From: Agelas oroides
Lineage: Eukaryota > Porifera > Demospongiae > Agelasida > Agelasidae
Length of the DNA stretch: 64,000 nucleotides
NCBI GenBank assembly: GCA_949130485.1
Contig: OX422185.1
Coordinates: forward strand, 7,355,127-7,419,126
Reading direction: 5' to 3'
The translations under genes and the position numbers were made by a program. Shown here one piece after another: positions 35,001 to 42,000 of this stretch (within the stretch, counting starts at the first letter, position 1; every line of letters begins with the position of its first letter). Under the pieces are notes generated by a model, which was not told where the DNA came from, did no database searches, and worked only from the letters and a program-made list of their open reading frames with translations.

Positions 35001-36662
35001 GTAGTGTTGTCCTGGCTCATATACAGCAAATACATAGGAGCCTGCAAGTACGTGTGGTGAGTCCCCACTGGACTTGCTGTGAGGGGTAAAGGTGGTGTAG
35101 GAACACTTTTTCGTGAACAGAAGTTTTATTCACATGTTATGTACACCATGGCAATAACCAATATGCACTCCAATTGGTTGTCCATTGCTTCTTCCAAACA
35201 TGGAAGAACTTACCGTATTGTCCCGTGCAAGCGCCCATCCCTGAACAAGGGCTCACCTCCCAATTTTGACAGTTGTGGGGTTTGTGAGGTCCTCCGTGTA
35301 ACCGCCCACCATGCAAAATTCTTGCGTGGTGACTCGAAAGTTCACAGTTTTAGCTCACGTAGACCGTTTCGATGAGTTTCAGGCACCACTACATCCGGCA
35401 GCACACACCAGTCGTAGCCTTGTCCCCAGCGTTCTTCGCTTGCAGTACGAAATTCATGCACTGCAAGCGACGAACACTGCAAAGCTATGGCAACAAGACT
35501 TCGGGTTGGTCCGTTTTCTAGCAGGAAACAGTTTTCTCTACTGCCGTGCTGGCCTCATTTGCCTGATAAAGGAAGCACGGGCGAAGCTACACAGGTCAAT
35601 TCAGTAGCCCGTCAGTTAACTTCGGATCCAGGGTGGGTGCTTGCACGGGCATAGTTGAACTATAGCCTCGTACCCAGGCTCCTCCCCATGTAGAAAAACG
35701 GGGAGAGAGTCTGGAAGACTTGATCACGTGCCCCGTGACGTACAGTGCGTGGTTTTGTGCGTGTTTTGATAATCGAATTATTGCCCACGCACTCTGACTC
35801 GAAATATTACCCAGCATGACCATCGTTGTTGTTGGAGTTGTGGATGTTGCTGGGACTCATGGATCTGCTGTTTTACCGGTTCACGAGCTAGCTTTTAGGC
35901 TAAAATAAGAGCAGCTTCTACCGAGGCTTTTACATAGCCGCCGGGGTCGTTCAGTTCAACGGGCGCTTGAGACGGTCACCTTGTTGATGGTCACAGCACT
36001 GGTTGCTACTCACTGTGACAGCAAGGGGTCCTTTGAAGGCCTCTATGAACAACTGTGAGTTCTAGAAACTAGTTCCCAGGCATGGCCACATAACTAACAT
36101 GCAACAAGCCGGCTGGGGAACGAGCTTTGTAGAACCTACACAGCTTATAGCTTTATTGAACAACAACAATGATGGTCTAGCATTTTACAATGCTGAGCAA
36201 TATTTCAAGTCAGACTGCGTGGGCAACAACTCGATTAACAAAACCACGCACAAAACCACCTACGTCACGGGGCACGTGATCAAATCTTCCAGGCTCTCTC
36301 CCTGTTTTTCTACATGGGGAGGAGCCTGGGTACGAAGCTAGTTGGACTATTCAAGCACCTCCTCCGTGCAGGGGCCCACCCCCCATTTTTCGGGCTTGAG
36401 CTTCGAGCGCTCATGGGCGCTTGCACGGGACAATACGGTAATAGTGAATCCTTTAATTTGACTCTTGGGATGTAACATCCCAGTTATGCAATGGCTTAGA
36501 CATGTGTGCCATCCTTTGACATATTGCACTTTCTGGTCATATCCATGACTATAGCATATTAGGGCACTTGAGAGTGTGAAGCAAATGATGGAAGAACGTA
36601 TGCAGGCTTTGGAGAAACTAATCACCGAAGCCGTTCTACAGAAGCAAGAGACGTTGGGGTGA
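856..36662 (+). CDS. TRPA-type cation channel with expanded ankyrin cassettes and coiled-coil tail (5' end outside window)
   Basis: Joined exons: 856-961, 7347-7484, 9600-9732, 13060-13249, 14480-14576, 15113-15229, 15413-15542, 18024-18210, 19286-19391, 19956-20093, 22783-22918, 24153-24306, 24671-24767, 25604-25678, 26939-27025, 27181-27312, 27438-27541, 27763-27889, 28488-28635, 28705-28879, 29023-29160, 29233-29651, 30357-30557, 30991-31059, 31228-31449, 32157-32183, 33094-33138, 33214-33279, 33354-33419, 33481-33525, 36555-36662 (TGA 36660-36662). All junctions are GT/AG and phases agree throughout: 3983 nt, of which the first 2 finish an upstream codon, leaving exactly 1327 codons. Counting from the window start, residues 1-750 are ankyrin repeats, about 800-1110 the six-helix channel with an AGDFEF pore signature, then TGLAVGDINEVKKKARLTKL after S6, as in TRPA1, and a charged coiled-coil tail. 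The exact TRPA subclass, gating stimulus and 5' end are unknown. Confidence 0.85.
1690..1985. repeat. Subterminal CAAGGTTGT repeat cluster, left arm
   Basis: About 20 degenerate copies of CAAGGTTGT or its complement ACAACCTTG, often as palindromic pairs such as GGTTGTGACAACC. A similar cluster forms the right arm (about 6270-6495). Clusters like this are often transposase-binding subterminal repeats; that role is inferred. Confidence 0.6.
2703..3226. mobile_element. TIR element TACCGTAGTCTCATGAAAGAG
   Basis: TACCGTAGTCTCATGAAAGA at 2703 faces an inverse copy CTCTTTCACGAAACTACGGT ending at 3226. Length 524 bp, no coding capacity seen; non-autonomous. Confidence 0.65.
3276..3660. mobile_element. 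TIR element TACCGTATTTCCTTGATT
   Basis: TACCGTATTTCCTTGATT at 3276 is repeated in inverse as AATCAAGGAAATACGGTA at 3643-3660. Subterminal CCCGC-rich arms (CCCGCCC, CCCGCGGG) pair as well. 385 bp, non-autonomous. Confidence 0.7.
5081..5590. repeat. Minisatellite, period about 37 bp, about 14 copies
   Basis: Consensus GTGACTGTCAGTCTGATGTG then TTGGACTTCTTGGTCTT. Most neighbouring copies differ by a few bases; copies near 5119 and 5418 carry a GATCTGCTG expansion. Open frames over this array on both strands are repeat artefacts. Confidence 0.9.
6270..6495. repeat. Subterminal CAAGGTTGT repeat cluster, right arm
   Basis: Counterpart of the cluster at 1690-1985, ending GGTTGTTACAAGGTTGTTAC just inside the right terminus. 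Confidence 0.55.
6817..7215. mobile_element. MITE, TIR TAGCCTCGTTCCCAGGC, 9-bp target duplication
   Basis: Perfect long TIR: TAGCCTCGTTCCCAGGCTCT at 6817 and its complement ending GAACGAGGCTA at 7215. Flanks are the identical 9-mer GGTTAATGC (6808-6816 and 7216-7224). A 9-bp duplication suggests a Mutator-like origin, though hAT elements (8 bp) cannot be excluded. Insertion is 123 bp before ankyrin exon C1. Confidence 0.8.
8717..9154. mobile_element. hAT-like non-autonomous element, copy 1
   Basis: Left end CAGTGTATCCAAGCTGGGGC, right end CTGGCTACACCATTG, which is an inverse CAATGGTGTAGCCAG, the typical hAT terminal style. Interior aligns with copy 2 at 23223 (shared GGCATGGTTGAAAGTG, AGCCTCAGA.CAACCT, CTGGCTACACCA). 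No 8-bp duplication is evident here. Confidence 0.55.
10440..11030 (+). pseudogene. Mobile-element-derived open reading region, family unresolved
   Basis: Two adjacent open stretches show coding-like composition: one with LSWKIQESAKGTLIQLVWKP and a basic run ending SEKKR, the next with a Lys/Arg-rich start and a Ser/Ala/Thr-rich body. Basic segments such as RQRRSAKRLAEFLDKKK resemble nucleic-acid-binding ORFs that recur in invertebrate retroelements. It lies inside an intron of the channel gene. The element looks broken (at least one or two breaks) and old. A host pseudogene is the alternative. Confidence 0.35.
11336..11879. mobile_element. TIR element TACCGTATTCTACGTATTATCCGCCC
   Basis: TACCGTATTCTACGTATTAT (11336) then CCGCCCATG is mirrored by GGGCGGATAATACGTAGAAT then ATGGTA (ends 11879). 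It contains two near-identical direct copies, about 57 bp each (11400-11512), of GTTTAGTCTGCTACCAGGTA plus following sequence. 544 bp, no coding capacity. Confidence 0.7.
11911..12395. mobile_element. Possible TIR element AACCCTTTAACTAC
   Basis: TAACCCTTTAACTACTGAAT at 11911 faces GGTAGTTAAAGGGTT ending 12395. The CCCTTTAA style and adjacent TTAA at the left recall piggyBac-like MITEs, but there is no TTAA at the right end. Confidence 0.4.
12928..12956 (-). mobile_element. Terminal fragment of the hAT-like family
   Basis: The complement reads CAGTGGCATAGCCAAGCTGG then GGCACATTGG, matching the left end of the copies at 8717 and 23223. Only about 30 bp is recognisable. Confidence 0.45.
13060..15542 (+). 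CDS. Ankyrin cassette 2 of the TRPA-like gene (exons A-D)
   Basis: Exon A 13060-13249 carries a charged linker then GGTALHWAAYYGKRTLVEQL. Exon B 14480-14576 carries KKESVLHWACKGQQNNEDLV. Exon C 15113-15229 carries CTPLYYACLRGNRKTAEQLL. Exon D 15413-15542 carries GETPVDVAFKSGKNDVVVLL and HLLPRDGDPELKADIID. Phases are 0/1, 1/0 with two-base overhangs, and 0 at the cassette end, so a whole cassette is a symmetric unit that can duplicate without frame loss. Each cassette holds about four ankyrin repeats. Confidence 0.85.
16076..16556. mobile_element. TIR element TACCATAGATCTGGAAATTTTC
   Basis: TACCATAGATCTGGAAATTT at 16076 is mirrored by AAATTTCCAGATCTACAGTA ending 16556. 481 bp in the D2-A3 intron. 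A 90-codon plus-strand frame (16025-16294) crosses its left end and is not recognised. Confidence 0.6.
16587..16659 (+). ncRNA. tRNA-like sequence, probably a SINE head
   Basis: A-box TAGCTGAGTGGCAGAGC and B-box GGGTTCGATTCCC are intact, with a T stem CTGGG/CCCGG and an acceptor pairing of 5 to 6 of 7. The anticodon arm folds as CTGGC/GCCAT with loop TGCACAA, which lacks the universal T33. That, and its position 30 bp after a MITE, favour a tRNA-derived SINE or pseudo-tRNA over a working tRNA gene. Confidence 0.5.
17200..17940. repeat. Pair of ~97-bp direct repeats with internal degenerate repeats
   Basis: CACAAATCACTGGAGGTTGT and about 75 further bases occur at 17200-17297 and 17845-17940 with few differences. 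Between them a unit near TTTTCCTAGAATTGTGTNCA recurs four times (17340-17640). Possibly two insertions of one repeat or a local segmental duplication. Confidence 0.5.
18024..22918 (+). CDS. Ankyrin cassette 3 of the TRPA-like gene (exons A-D)
   Basis: Exon A 18024-18210 includes INHSRGGN then GGTALHWAAYYGKVKVAKEL. Exon B 19286-19391 includes HETVVHWACKGKEENEGMVK. Exon C 19956-20093 includes GYTPLHYACWQGHQIVAEEL. Exon D 22783-22918 includes GYVPLDFAFVVSRKKKLVQI and HLLPRAGCPQLEKCIIE. The exon A acceptor has a weak pyrimidine tract and is the least certain junction here. The C-D intron (2.7 kb) holds a long inverted-repeat element with nested elements. Confidence 0.83.
18590..18853. mobile_element. 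Foldback MITE family F1, copy 1
   Basis: Near-complete palindrome: ATATGTGGCCGTCCCGTGTA ... CACGGGACTGCCACATATA. About 125-bp arms can fold into one long hairpin. In the A3-B3 intron; same family as 22939-23196 and 25706-25974. Confidence 0.85.
20450..20537. repeat. Tandem repeat, period 22 bp, about 4 copies
   Basis: Unit GGTTGATGATACCATGCTTT plus GT. Located in the C3-D3 intron. Confidence 0.85.
20880..22258. mobile_element. Long inverted-repeat element (arms ~230 bp) with nested elements
   Basis: The left arm (20880-21125) and right arm (22030-22258) are inverse copies over most of their length, e.g. GAGGAGGTTTGTAAACTT against AAGTTTGCAAACCTCCTC. The middle holds smaller palindromes (21175-21287 and 21290-21563). 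No coding capacity recognised. Arm divergence of roughly 15-20 percent by eye suggests an old insertion. Confidence 0.6.
21175..21287. mobile_element. Small palindromic element TTATAGCACAGGTG
   Basis: TTATAGCACAGGTGCCAGGG at left and CCCTGGCCACCTGTGCTATA then A at right, 113 bp. Just right of it, TATATATCCCACCT (21290) pairs with AGGTGGGATATATA (to 21563), so at least two nested insertions are likely. Confidence 0.55.
22273..22634. mobile_element. TIR element TACCGTAATTCGTTTTATTTTCG
   Basis: TACCGTAATTCGTTTTATTT at 22273 is mirrored by AAAAGCGAATTACAGTA ending 22634. AT-rich arms with CGAAAAT words. 362 bp, ends 148 bp before exon D3. Confidence 0.6.
22939..23196. mobile_element. Foldback MITE family F1, copy 2
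   Basis: CATATGTGGCAGTCCCGTGT ... ACACGGGACTGCCACATATG, about 258 bp, with arms sharing GCTGAACTTCCATTAAGGGC. Inserted 21 bp after exon D3, so its hairpin lies very close to the 5' splice site. Confidence 0.85.
23223..23733. mobile_element. hAT-like non-autonomous element, copy 2, with a nested palindrome
   Basis: Left end CAGTAGTATAGCAAAGCTGG, right end CTGGCTACACCACTG. Flanking octamers AGTTTGTG and TATTTGTG agree at 6 of 8 positions, consistent with an aged hAT target duplication. A further palindrome sits inside at 23337-23490 (AATTGGACACTAAATGCATA and its inverse). Confidence 0.6.
24153..27541 (+). CDS. Ankyrin cassette 4 and the last ankyrin repeats of the TRPA-like gene
   Basis: Exon A 24153-24306 (GGTALHWAAYYGRLEIVKML), exon B 24671-24767 (NGTVLHWACRSEKGSREIVR) and exon C 25604-25678 (GYTPFHLAASHGCQR) keep the cassette pattern. 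Then it diverges: exon 26939-27025 has no clear ankyrin core, exon 27181-27312 has GHTPLVRASLKGHHNVVKLL, and exon 27438-27541 encodes HVVSDLLQSPQWPTLLRQSW, probably the start of the pre-S1 linker. This terminal set looks like the ancestral end of the ankyrin domain rather than another duplicate. Confidence 0.82.
25706..25974. mobile_element. Foldback MITE family F1, copy 3
   Basis: ATATATGTGGCAGTCCCGTG ... GGACTGCCACATATATA. The arms are nearly identical (GCTGAACTTCCATTAAGGGC and CGATACGGCGCTTTGAACGC), suggesting the youngest of the three copies. It begins 28 bp after exon C4. Confidence 0.87.
25969..26021. repeat. TA / GA microsatellite
   Basis: (TA)n followed by (GA)n with one interruption, directly at the right end of foldback copy 3. 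Confidence 0.9.
27763..31449 (+). CDS. Transmembrane channel region of the TRPA-like gene (pre-S1 linker, S1-S6, post-S6 helix)
   Basis: Exon 27763-27889 starts IAKQVLDRCVVSN, as in the TRPA pre-S1 linker. S1 is in 28705-28879 (LWLYLLNLLVYIIFLVFLTS). The extracellular S1-S2 loop (29023-29160) is acidic with NST and NVT glycosylation sites. Exon 29233-29651 holds S2 (ASAVVVIICAVMRLFMEA), S3 (FEVSLYILSIMFVSVF), S4 (VGVMAVLLAWINLIGF) and S5 (VIILSILLVITFGITFYMTF). Exon 30357-30557 holds the pore helix and filter (MVKVMSMIAGDFEFDEIF) and S6 (LLWIIFVIIMPILFINML). Exon 30991-31059 encodes TGLAVGDINEVKKKARLTKL, the TRPA-type helix after S6. Exon 31228-31449 is the post-S6 cytosolic part. Confidence 0.88.
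29848..30213 (-). other. Antisense open frame inside the TRPA-like gene, unrecognised
   Basis: A 121-codon frame on the minus strand, open somewhat further upstream, encodes KPLNCQCLDSNGSTPFG, then a glycine-rich hydrophobic span (GTFGVLFAFISMSFTFIG) and RHHLNARIVQVPRHIL. Composition is protein-like with one probable membrane helix. No ATG start near its 5' end; it could be an antisense exon or a pseudogene fragment. It fills most of the 29652-30356 intron. Confidence 0.3.
32157..36662 (+). CDS. Coiled-coil tail of the TRPA-like gene, tandem phase-0 mini-exons
   Basis: A 27-nt exon (32157-32183, DSESEDQSE) is followed by four related exons: 33094-33138 (MAEHLQEHIKETKQE), 33214-33279 and 33354-33419 (22 codons each, SHQM.QMAEHAKEH pattern) and 33481-33525 (MSHQIEQHLKEIKKE). 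All are phase 0 at both ends, so each can be gained, lost or skipped in frame. The introns are also alike (GTGACA donor, conserved GGAGCTTTTGTATG), so exon plus intron duplicated together with a period near 140 bp. The last exon 36555-36662 encodes ESVKQMMEERMQALEKLITE and the stop. Acceptor 36554 was chosen over 36562 because only it gives phase 0 without an early stop. Confidence 0.75.
32184..33093. other. Long intron, one dispersed repeat
   Basis: Bases 32236-32330 (GGAATGGAATCCTCAAAAAG, then CAACTAAACAAGGTAGGAGT) match 39684-39760 in the neighbouring gene's intron. Nothing else recognised. Confidence 0.5.
33676..34300. mobile_element. MITE, TIR TAGCCTCGTCCCCAGGC, 9-bp target duplication
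   Basis: TAGCCTCGTCCCCAGGCCCC at left, GGGGCCTGGGAACGAGGCTA at right (ends 34300). Flanks are the identical 9-mer GGGTAGGGT (33667-33675 and 34301-34309). Same family as 6817-7215. It lies between the live and dead mini-exon copies in the channel tail. Confidence 0.82.
34681..34809 (+). pseudogene. Two decayed copies of the coiled-coil mini-exon
   Basis: Near 34681 the sequence reads MAENLHKHIKETK but lacks the conserved GAG|GTGAC donor that follows in the live copies. At 34759 an AG acceptor precedes VSQQTKQMAEHAKSTLS and then a stop. Both match the mini-exons at 33094-33525 and are probably dead copies; inclusion of the second would truncate the tail. Confidence 0.6.
35211..36440. mobile_element. 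TIR element TACCGTATTGTCCCGTGCAAGCGCCC, interrupted
   Basis: TACCGTATTGTCCCGTGCAA (35211) then GCGCCCA is mirrored exactly by GGGCGCTTGCACGGGACAAT then ACGGTA (ends 36440). It is interrupted by the TAGCCTCG element at 35663-36340, so its own length is about 540 bp. Confidence 0.75.
35663..36340. mobile_element. MITE, TIR TAGCCTCGTACCCAGGC, nested, 9-bp target duplication
   Basis: Arms of about 80 bp: TAGCCTCGTACCCAGGCTCC and GGAGCCTGGGTACGAAGCTA. Flanks GTTGAACTA (35654-35662) and GTTGGACTA (36341-36349) differ at one base. Third full member of the family. Confidence 0.78.
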
Positions 36663-38134
36663 TTGGTAAACATCTGACTAGAATAATATTTGTAGCGTAG
36701 ACTGACGAGTAAGATGAGTAACTAGTAGGTGTGATGATTTTAGTTGATATCATTGCTGCTTGTAAACAATGCTGATGATTTATGATATTGCAAATTCAGA
36801 CATTAAGTTTGGTACAGTGAGAGAACACACCACTGTACAGGGAAAACAGGATGTTGCTATAGTTGCTACTGGTACATGTAATCATAAATTCGTGAGGTAG
36901 TGTCATTATAAAATCGAACACTATAAATTGCATGGTGGAGAATAATAGAAGTTATATTGGTGATGGGAATCAGTGAAATGTTTCTAGCACAGTAAAGTGG
37001 ACCAGAAAGGGGGGAGGCTGTTACCATTGATTTTGTGCTGTCTGAGGCAATTTGTAGTCAACCTGGCTTAAGTTAATCAAGGGTGCTGCCTTCAGTGGCT
37101 CAATAAGCCCTTGGTTTTACAGCACTGTCAATATATCCTATGGCATACATATTACAGCTACCTATCTATATAGCTAGCTTCTCAATTTGTGACAAGTCAT
37201 GTTGAGGGCTATGATTGCATTTTTAGTGGGGTGTGTCTTGCCAAGTCATACATGGTCCACTAGTGAACTTTGCAACATATGTAGACTGAATTTGAAGTGA
37301 CCCATGACAAATCCATAATTATGTAAAGTTTTCACTTTTTTGTGTGTAGCTAGCTATCGATCAGTGATGTGCATGGTCAGACTGTGGTGGAGCCTTGGGG
37401 AAGAATAAGCAGTCAGGGCCACCAAGAGGATTGGGGATGCCCAGGGTAAATACAAAACGTGGGGATCCATAATATAGATTGTGCTAGGGGGGTCTGGGGG
37501 CATGCCCGGCCCAGCAGATTTTACATGCTCTGAGGTGTGTTCTGAGGACTTCTTGGGTTCCTTGTACGTGCATGCATACAGTACATACATATACCTTAAA
37601 GTTGCTGTCTTCGTTTCGGGTCTCAGAAAAGTATATAAGACGTACATGGCCCTAGCGGACTGCGCAGCTTTCACGTAGGATTAGATGTGCGAAATTTGTG
37701 TAGCTAACTGAAGCAAAGAAGCAGGCTGACATTAAACCAACAATACAGTGAAGCGAACCCCTTAGAGAAGCTAGACTGACGGATGTGAATGATGAACCAG
37801 GTCCACTAGATTTTATTTGAATGAGTCCAGCACAGTTCGGGGGCACAGGGGCAAACTGCCCTGTTGGCCCCCTCCCCCTGTGGGTGGCTCTGTAGGCTCG
37901 TAGCAACAATTAGATTTTATCGTATCGTAGCTAGTCCCATACTAATGCGCTGGAACACAATTCGCAATCGAAGATCTTTGTCATAAAGTCTCCAGTTAGA
38001 CTCGGCTGAGAGCAACATGACTAGCTATAAACAGGTTCTCAAACATATAGCTACAGTCTACTGTGATATTTCCGTGACGGAATCCGGATTCCGTACTTTT
38101 CCAACGCAATTGAAATCCGCTTCTTATTACAGCG
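36663..38134. other. Intergenic region between the channel and NB-ARC genes
   Basis: About 1.5 kb without a supported gene. It should hold the 3' UTR of the channel gene and the promoter of the NB-ARC gene. I saw no clear AATAAA. Fragments at 37380-37520 and 37790-37910 (GGGGGGTCTGGGGGCATGC, GGGGGCACAGGGGCAAACTG) look like transposon debris. Confidence 0.6.
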
Positions 38135-39035
38135 ATGGCTTACAGAATTTCGAGTTTCCTAGCGTTGGCTGTTATTCTTTTCACATCCCCTTTTTTACGA
38201 ACCGCCAATGCAACTCCACAGAACAGAATGAGCTGCATCAGGGATATTGTAACCATAATAGGTGGAGGTGGAATTGTTGGTGTTGGGGCGACTTTGTGGA
38301 AGCTGGTAACCGACTACAAATCTGGGGAGGACAAGAGCACTGTATACAGTGATCTACCGCGAATGCCAAGCAACCACTTATTTCAACCCAGAGCACAAGA
38401 GATAAGGGAGCTCGAAGAAAAGTTTAACACTCTGGAAAAGACCAATCCAGGTGATGTGGTTGTAACTGTGTACATCACAGGGGATCCTGCCAGTGGAAAG
38501 ACTCAGTTGGCTGGACAGTTTGGGAGAGAATTCATAAAAAAGAACAAGCACAAAACGAAAAGTTATTTGCTGGGACACTGATTGCTGACAGCCGATTTGG
38601 CTTTTTGGGGAAATATCTTCAGATAGCTCATGGTCTCGGTTGTGTAACAGAGGAAACAGAAGAAGCCATTGAGGCAGGCCGACTTGATGAGCTTGCAAGC
38701 TTGAGAATGCTTTCAAAGCATGTGAAGAAAGAACTTAAAGAGAGACGGGGGTGGCTTCTGATAATTGATGGATTAAGCTTAGATGAGGGATTGGTGAACG
38801 AATTGCGTCCCTTTTGGCCACAACCTAATGATGAAAATTGGGGAAAGGGCAATGTTCTTGTGACAACACAAGGTTATGCACCAACAGGCCCTTCAGTTGA
38901 TATGCTGGACTTGAGAAGTGGGATGTCATGGAAAGATGCCGTTGAGCTTCTGACCAGAGAGAGTGGTTGCAGTGACAAGGAGGGAGCAGTGGAGGTGGTA
39001 AACTCTCTGGACAGATCTCCCCTGTCTATTGCAAT
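38135..39035 (+). CDS. Exon 1 of the NB-ARC gene: signal peptide, P-loop and Walker B, with A-run frameshift
   Basis: The first frame ends KHKTKSYLLGH and stop at 38581, while the NB-ARC continuation (KLFAGTLIADSRFGFLGKYL, then Walker B) is in the next frame. The switch fits loss of one A from the run at 38536-38541: with seven A the text reads IKKEQAQNEKLFAGT and the exon ends in the phase the next exon needs. A sequencing or assembly error in the homopolymer, or a real null allele, are both possible. Confidence 0.7.
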
Positions 39036-42000
39036 GTAGGTTTGTAAAGGTTGCCCTACACGTACACTTACATATGGTAATGCATTCTAAAGAGTACAAA
39101 AAGTTTGTACTGCTTAGCAGTAGGTGAATGCACCTTAGACTAATTCGTATGTATAGACTCTATACCCCTATACTAGCTATAGGTGTTATTAACTGGTCTG
39201 TCATGAAGCCCAGTGAATAGTCACCTGACAGAAAATGATACCTAATTTACATGACATGAGACAACAAAAGGAGACTGATGTGTTGCTATCAAGAGTTATA
39301 ATGTCCATTAGAATTATAGTGAGGACCCGCAAGAGACAAACAGCCCACCGTTTATAGGAATGATGTGCAGCCAAAACATGTTTAGACTAGCCCTATGTTC
39401 ACACAGATGTTTTTATTTTGTAGGCTGAATTTTGTGTTGCAAAAGGAGATAATGACATGATTTTGATGTGACATGTTTGTTTTAGCTCCCTTTGAACTCA
39501 CATGATATTCCATGCTCATCATTTATTGGTGCATAATCAACTAACTAGGGGCTAATCAACCAAAGGCCTGCCTTAACTATGTGTAATTAAGAATGCTGCC
39601 AGTATCAACGTATGGACTTCAGTGATGATGCAGTGCTTCTGAATTGGTATTCAAAGGAAGCTGCAGTAAACAAGGGGAAAACAAGTGCATGTAGGGAAGG
39701 AATCCCCAAAAAGCACCCAAACAAGGTCGGAATGATACTACAATACTTAGCCACCACCCTACCTGTCCCAGCTGCAACATTCTGTGCCCCCATGCACAAA
39801 ACAAGCACCACAAAGCACGGTTGGAAAATGGCATAAGATGTTATTTAGCTAAGTGCTTTCAGGTACAACCTTGTATGGTGAGCAAAAGTTGTAATACTGA
39901 CTAAGTTTATAGCTACACAGTTTATAGTATACAAAAATAGCTTAATAGGTTTTAGGTAGTATGTAGCTAACAGGACATTTCACAATGAAATTTATTCACA
40001 TCGCTCCGAATGGGCAGTGATAAATTTAACAAATTTTAGGCACTGATATTCCTACTTTTGAATATATAATTATGTATTGTAGCTACTAGCATGACTAACA
40101 GTATGTGTTCATCAATCTTGTCACAGTGCTGGGCTCTACATCAAGAACGAAAGGTTAAGAAAACCCTCCTACTCCTTCAAAAACTACCTCAAAACAGAGG
40201 TCTGGAAGGGAGTTCAGGATACAAGTGAACAGGAGCTACAGAAGAGAGGACAGGGTCCCTACAATCATACAAGAAAAGAGGCTGTCGGTATGACAGCCAA
40301 ACAAATAATCTCAAACAATCCGAAATTTCTCGAGGTTAGTCTGATCTCCAGGCCTATTTTTTTGTCTTGTTGGTCCAGTCTTTCTTGCACTGTTCTGTTG
40401 GAAATTCTAGGGCCTGGAATCATTGTAGAAATAACCACACATGCATGGCTAGTGGAGTTCACTTGGGACATGGATGTTGAATTGGCAGCTGCCTGCATAT
40501 TACAAACAGTCTGGGACCTCCAACCCCAGTGTCTGTGTACCCCCTAGATTTCTGTATATGTGGAGGTCACCCATATTCACCCGGACAATCTAAGGATAAA
40601 TACCATTTGTCAAGCCCACAGTCTAAGTAATTCCATTTATCATACATGTCCATCATGCCCCAACTCCAGTGTCTGAGTGGTATCTCTGCCTTCCACTGGT
40701 AGTGGAATATTCACAAGAGGCCATTATCTTATATAGATCCTTGAAACAAGTGAGCCAAACTCTGTTGTAGCTATGCCACAACACAAGCTTCAGCCAAAAA
40801 ATGACCGTGGCATTACACCATAAAACAATTTAATTTTATGCAAGGGTATGATACATGTCATGTAATCATCTCAATGATTCCATGTGGCCTAGTACCACAA
40901 CTACCTGTAGGCTACATTCACATTAAGGCGTAAGTTACATCTGCTGACAATGTTGCTGATATTTGATACTTACTGATGATGTGGATGAATACTTGAATGA
41001 CTGCACGGGCTTCGTAGGTATTAGTCTGTGTAATGCAGCCACACTCCAAAGGATTTGTGCACGTAGATTGTTACATCAATGTCACCGGTTGCTTTCTTTC
41101 ATGTATAAGGTAGGCCAAAACTTCTTTCTCTGGTGACTTGTTTACCTGTTTGCTTTCTTTGCCTTTGCTGCATGCTTTCTTCCCAGCTGCTTTGTGGTGG
41201 CTCTTGGCTTTACAACAATTCAAGTTTTTTTTTTCCATCTCTAGCAAAGTTAGGCATCAGGGTCTCCACCTCTAATAGGGTCACCAGCAAGGTTTGAATC
41301 ATCAAGGTCTTGTCTCCTGTCCCCTGTATCTCTGCGCATGAAAGTGGCGCAGACTTCTAGTCTTTACTGAAGTGAAAGGCCATCTGTGGTGATTCCTATG
41401 GCTTCTTTGTTTACTACACCTACCTGTCAAGTGATGCTTCCTAGCTGCTGACAATCCCACTGTTACGGGTATTTAACTAGCAATAATTATATGAGATGTA
41501 AAAGGTCACTTGGGAGCATCAAACTTTGCATGAAGGCTATGTATCATTTGCTAGCTGTTCAGCTTTTTTTTATTATAAAATTGCAAAGCAAGTACAGAAT
41601 TAACAATGGTGATACTGAGGAGTTTTTGCAGCTGTTGCTGGTGTCTATTTGGTTGTCTGTAGGATACCCATGTGTAGTCTACAATTCTGTTTTGAGAAAT
41701 CTGTAGGTTTCTTTTGACAGTCCTGTGAAAGTGTAAGAATTTCCATAAATAGAATCTAGCTTCATTGTTTCTTACTCCTTTGTACATAGGTGTTTGTGTA
41801 TGGAAATGTATACATACTTTCTTGTGTACTTATAGATTTGTGTTAAATTGTGTATTTTATTACTCCTGTTATTTTTAGGTGTTTATTCTTTTTGGTGCTT
41901 GTGCTCAAGCCCCTATCCCACTCAGTCTGGTAGCCAGAGTGTTAGGTGTCCAATCAGACAGCAGGGAGCTGGACGATATTTGTAACTGTGCACTTCTGTC

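Noticed and set aside
38017-38352. 111-codon frame overlapping the start of the NB-ARC gene
   Set aside because: Alternate frame of exon 1; the 38135 frame carries the signal peptide and P-loop.
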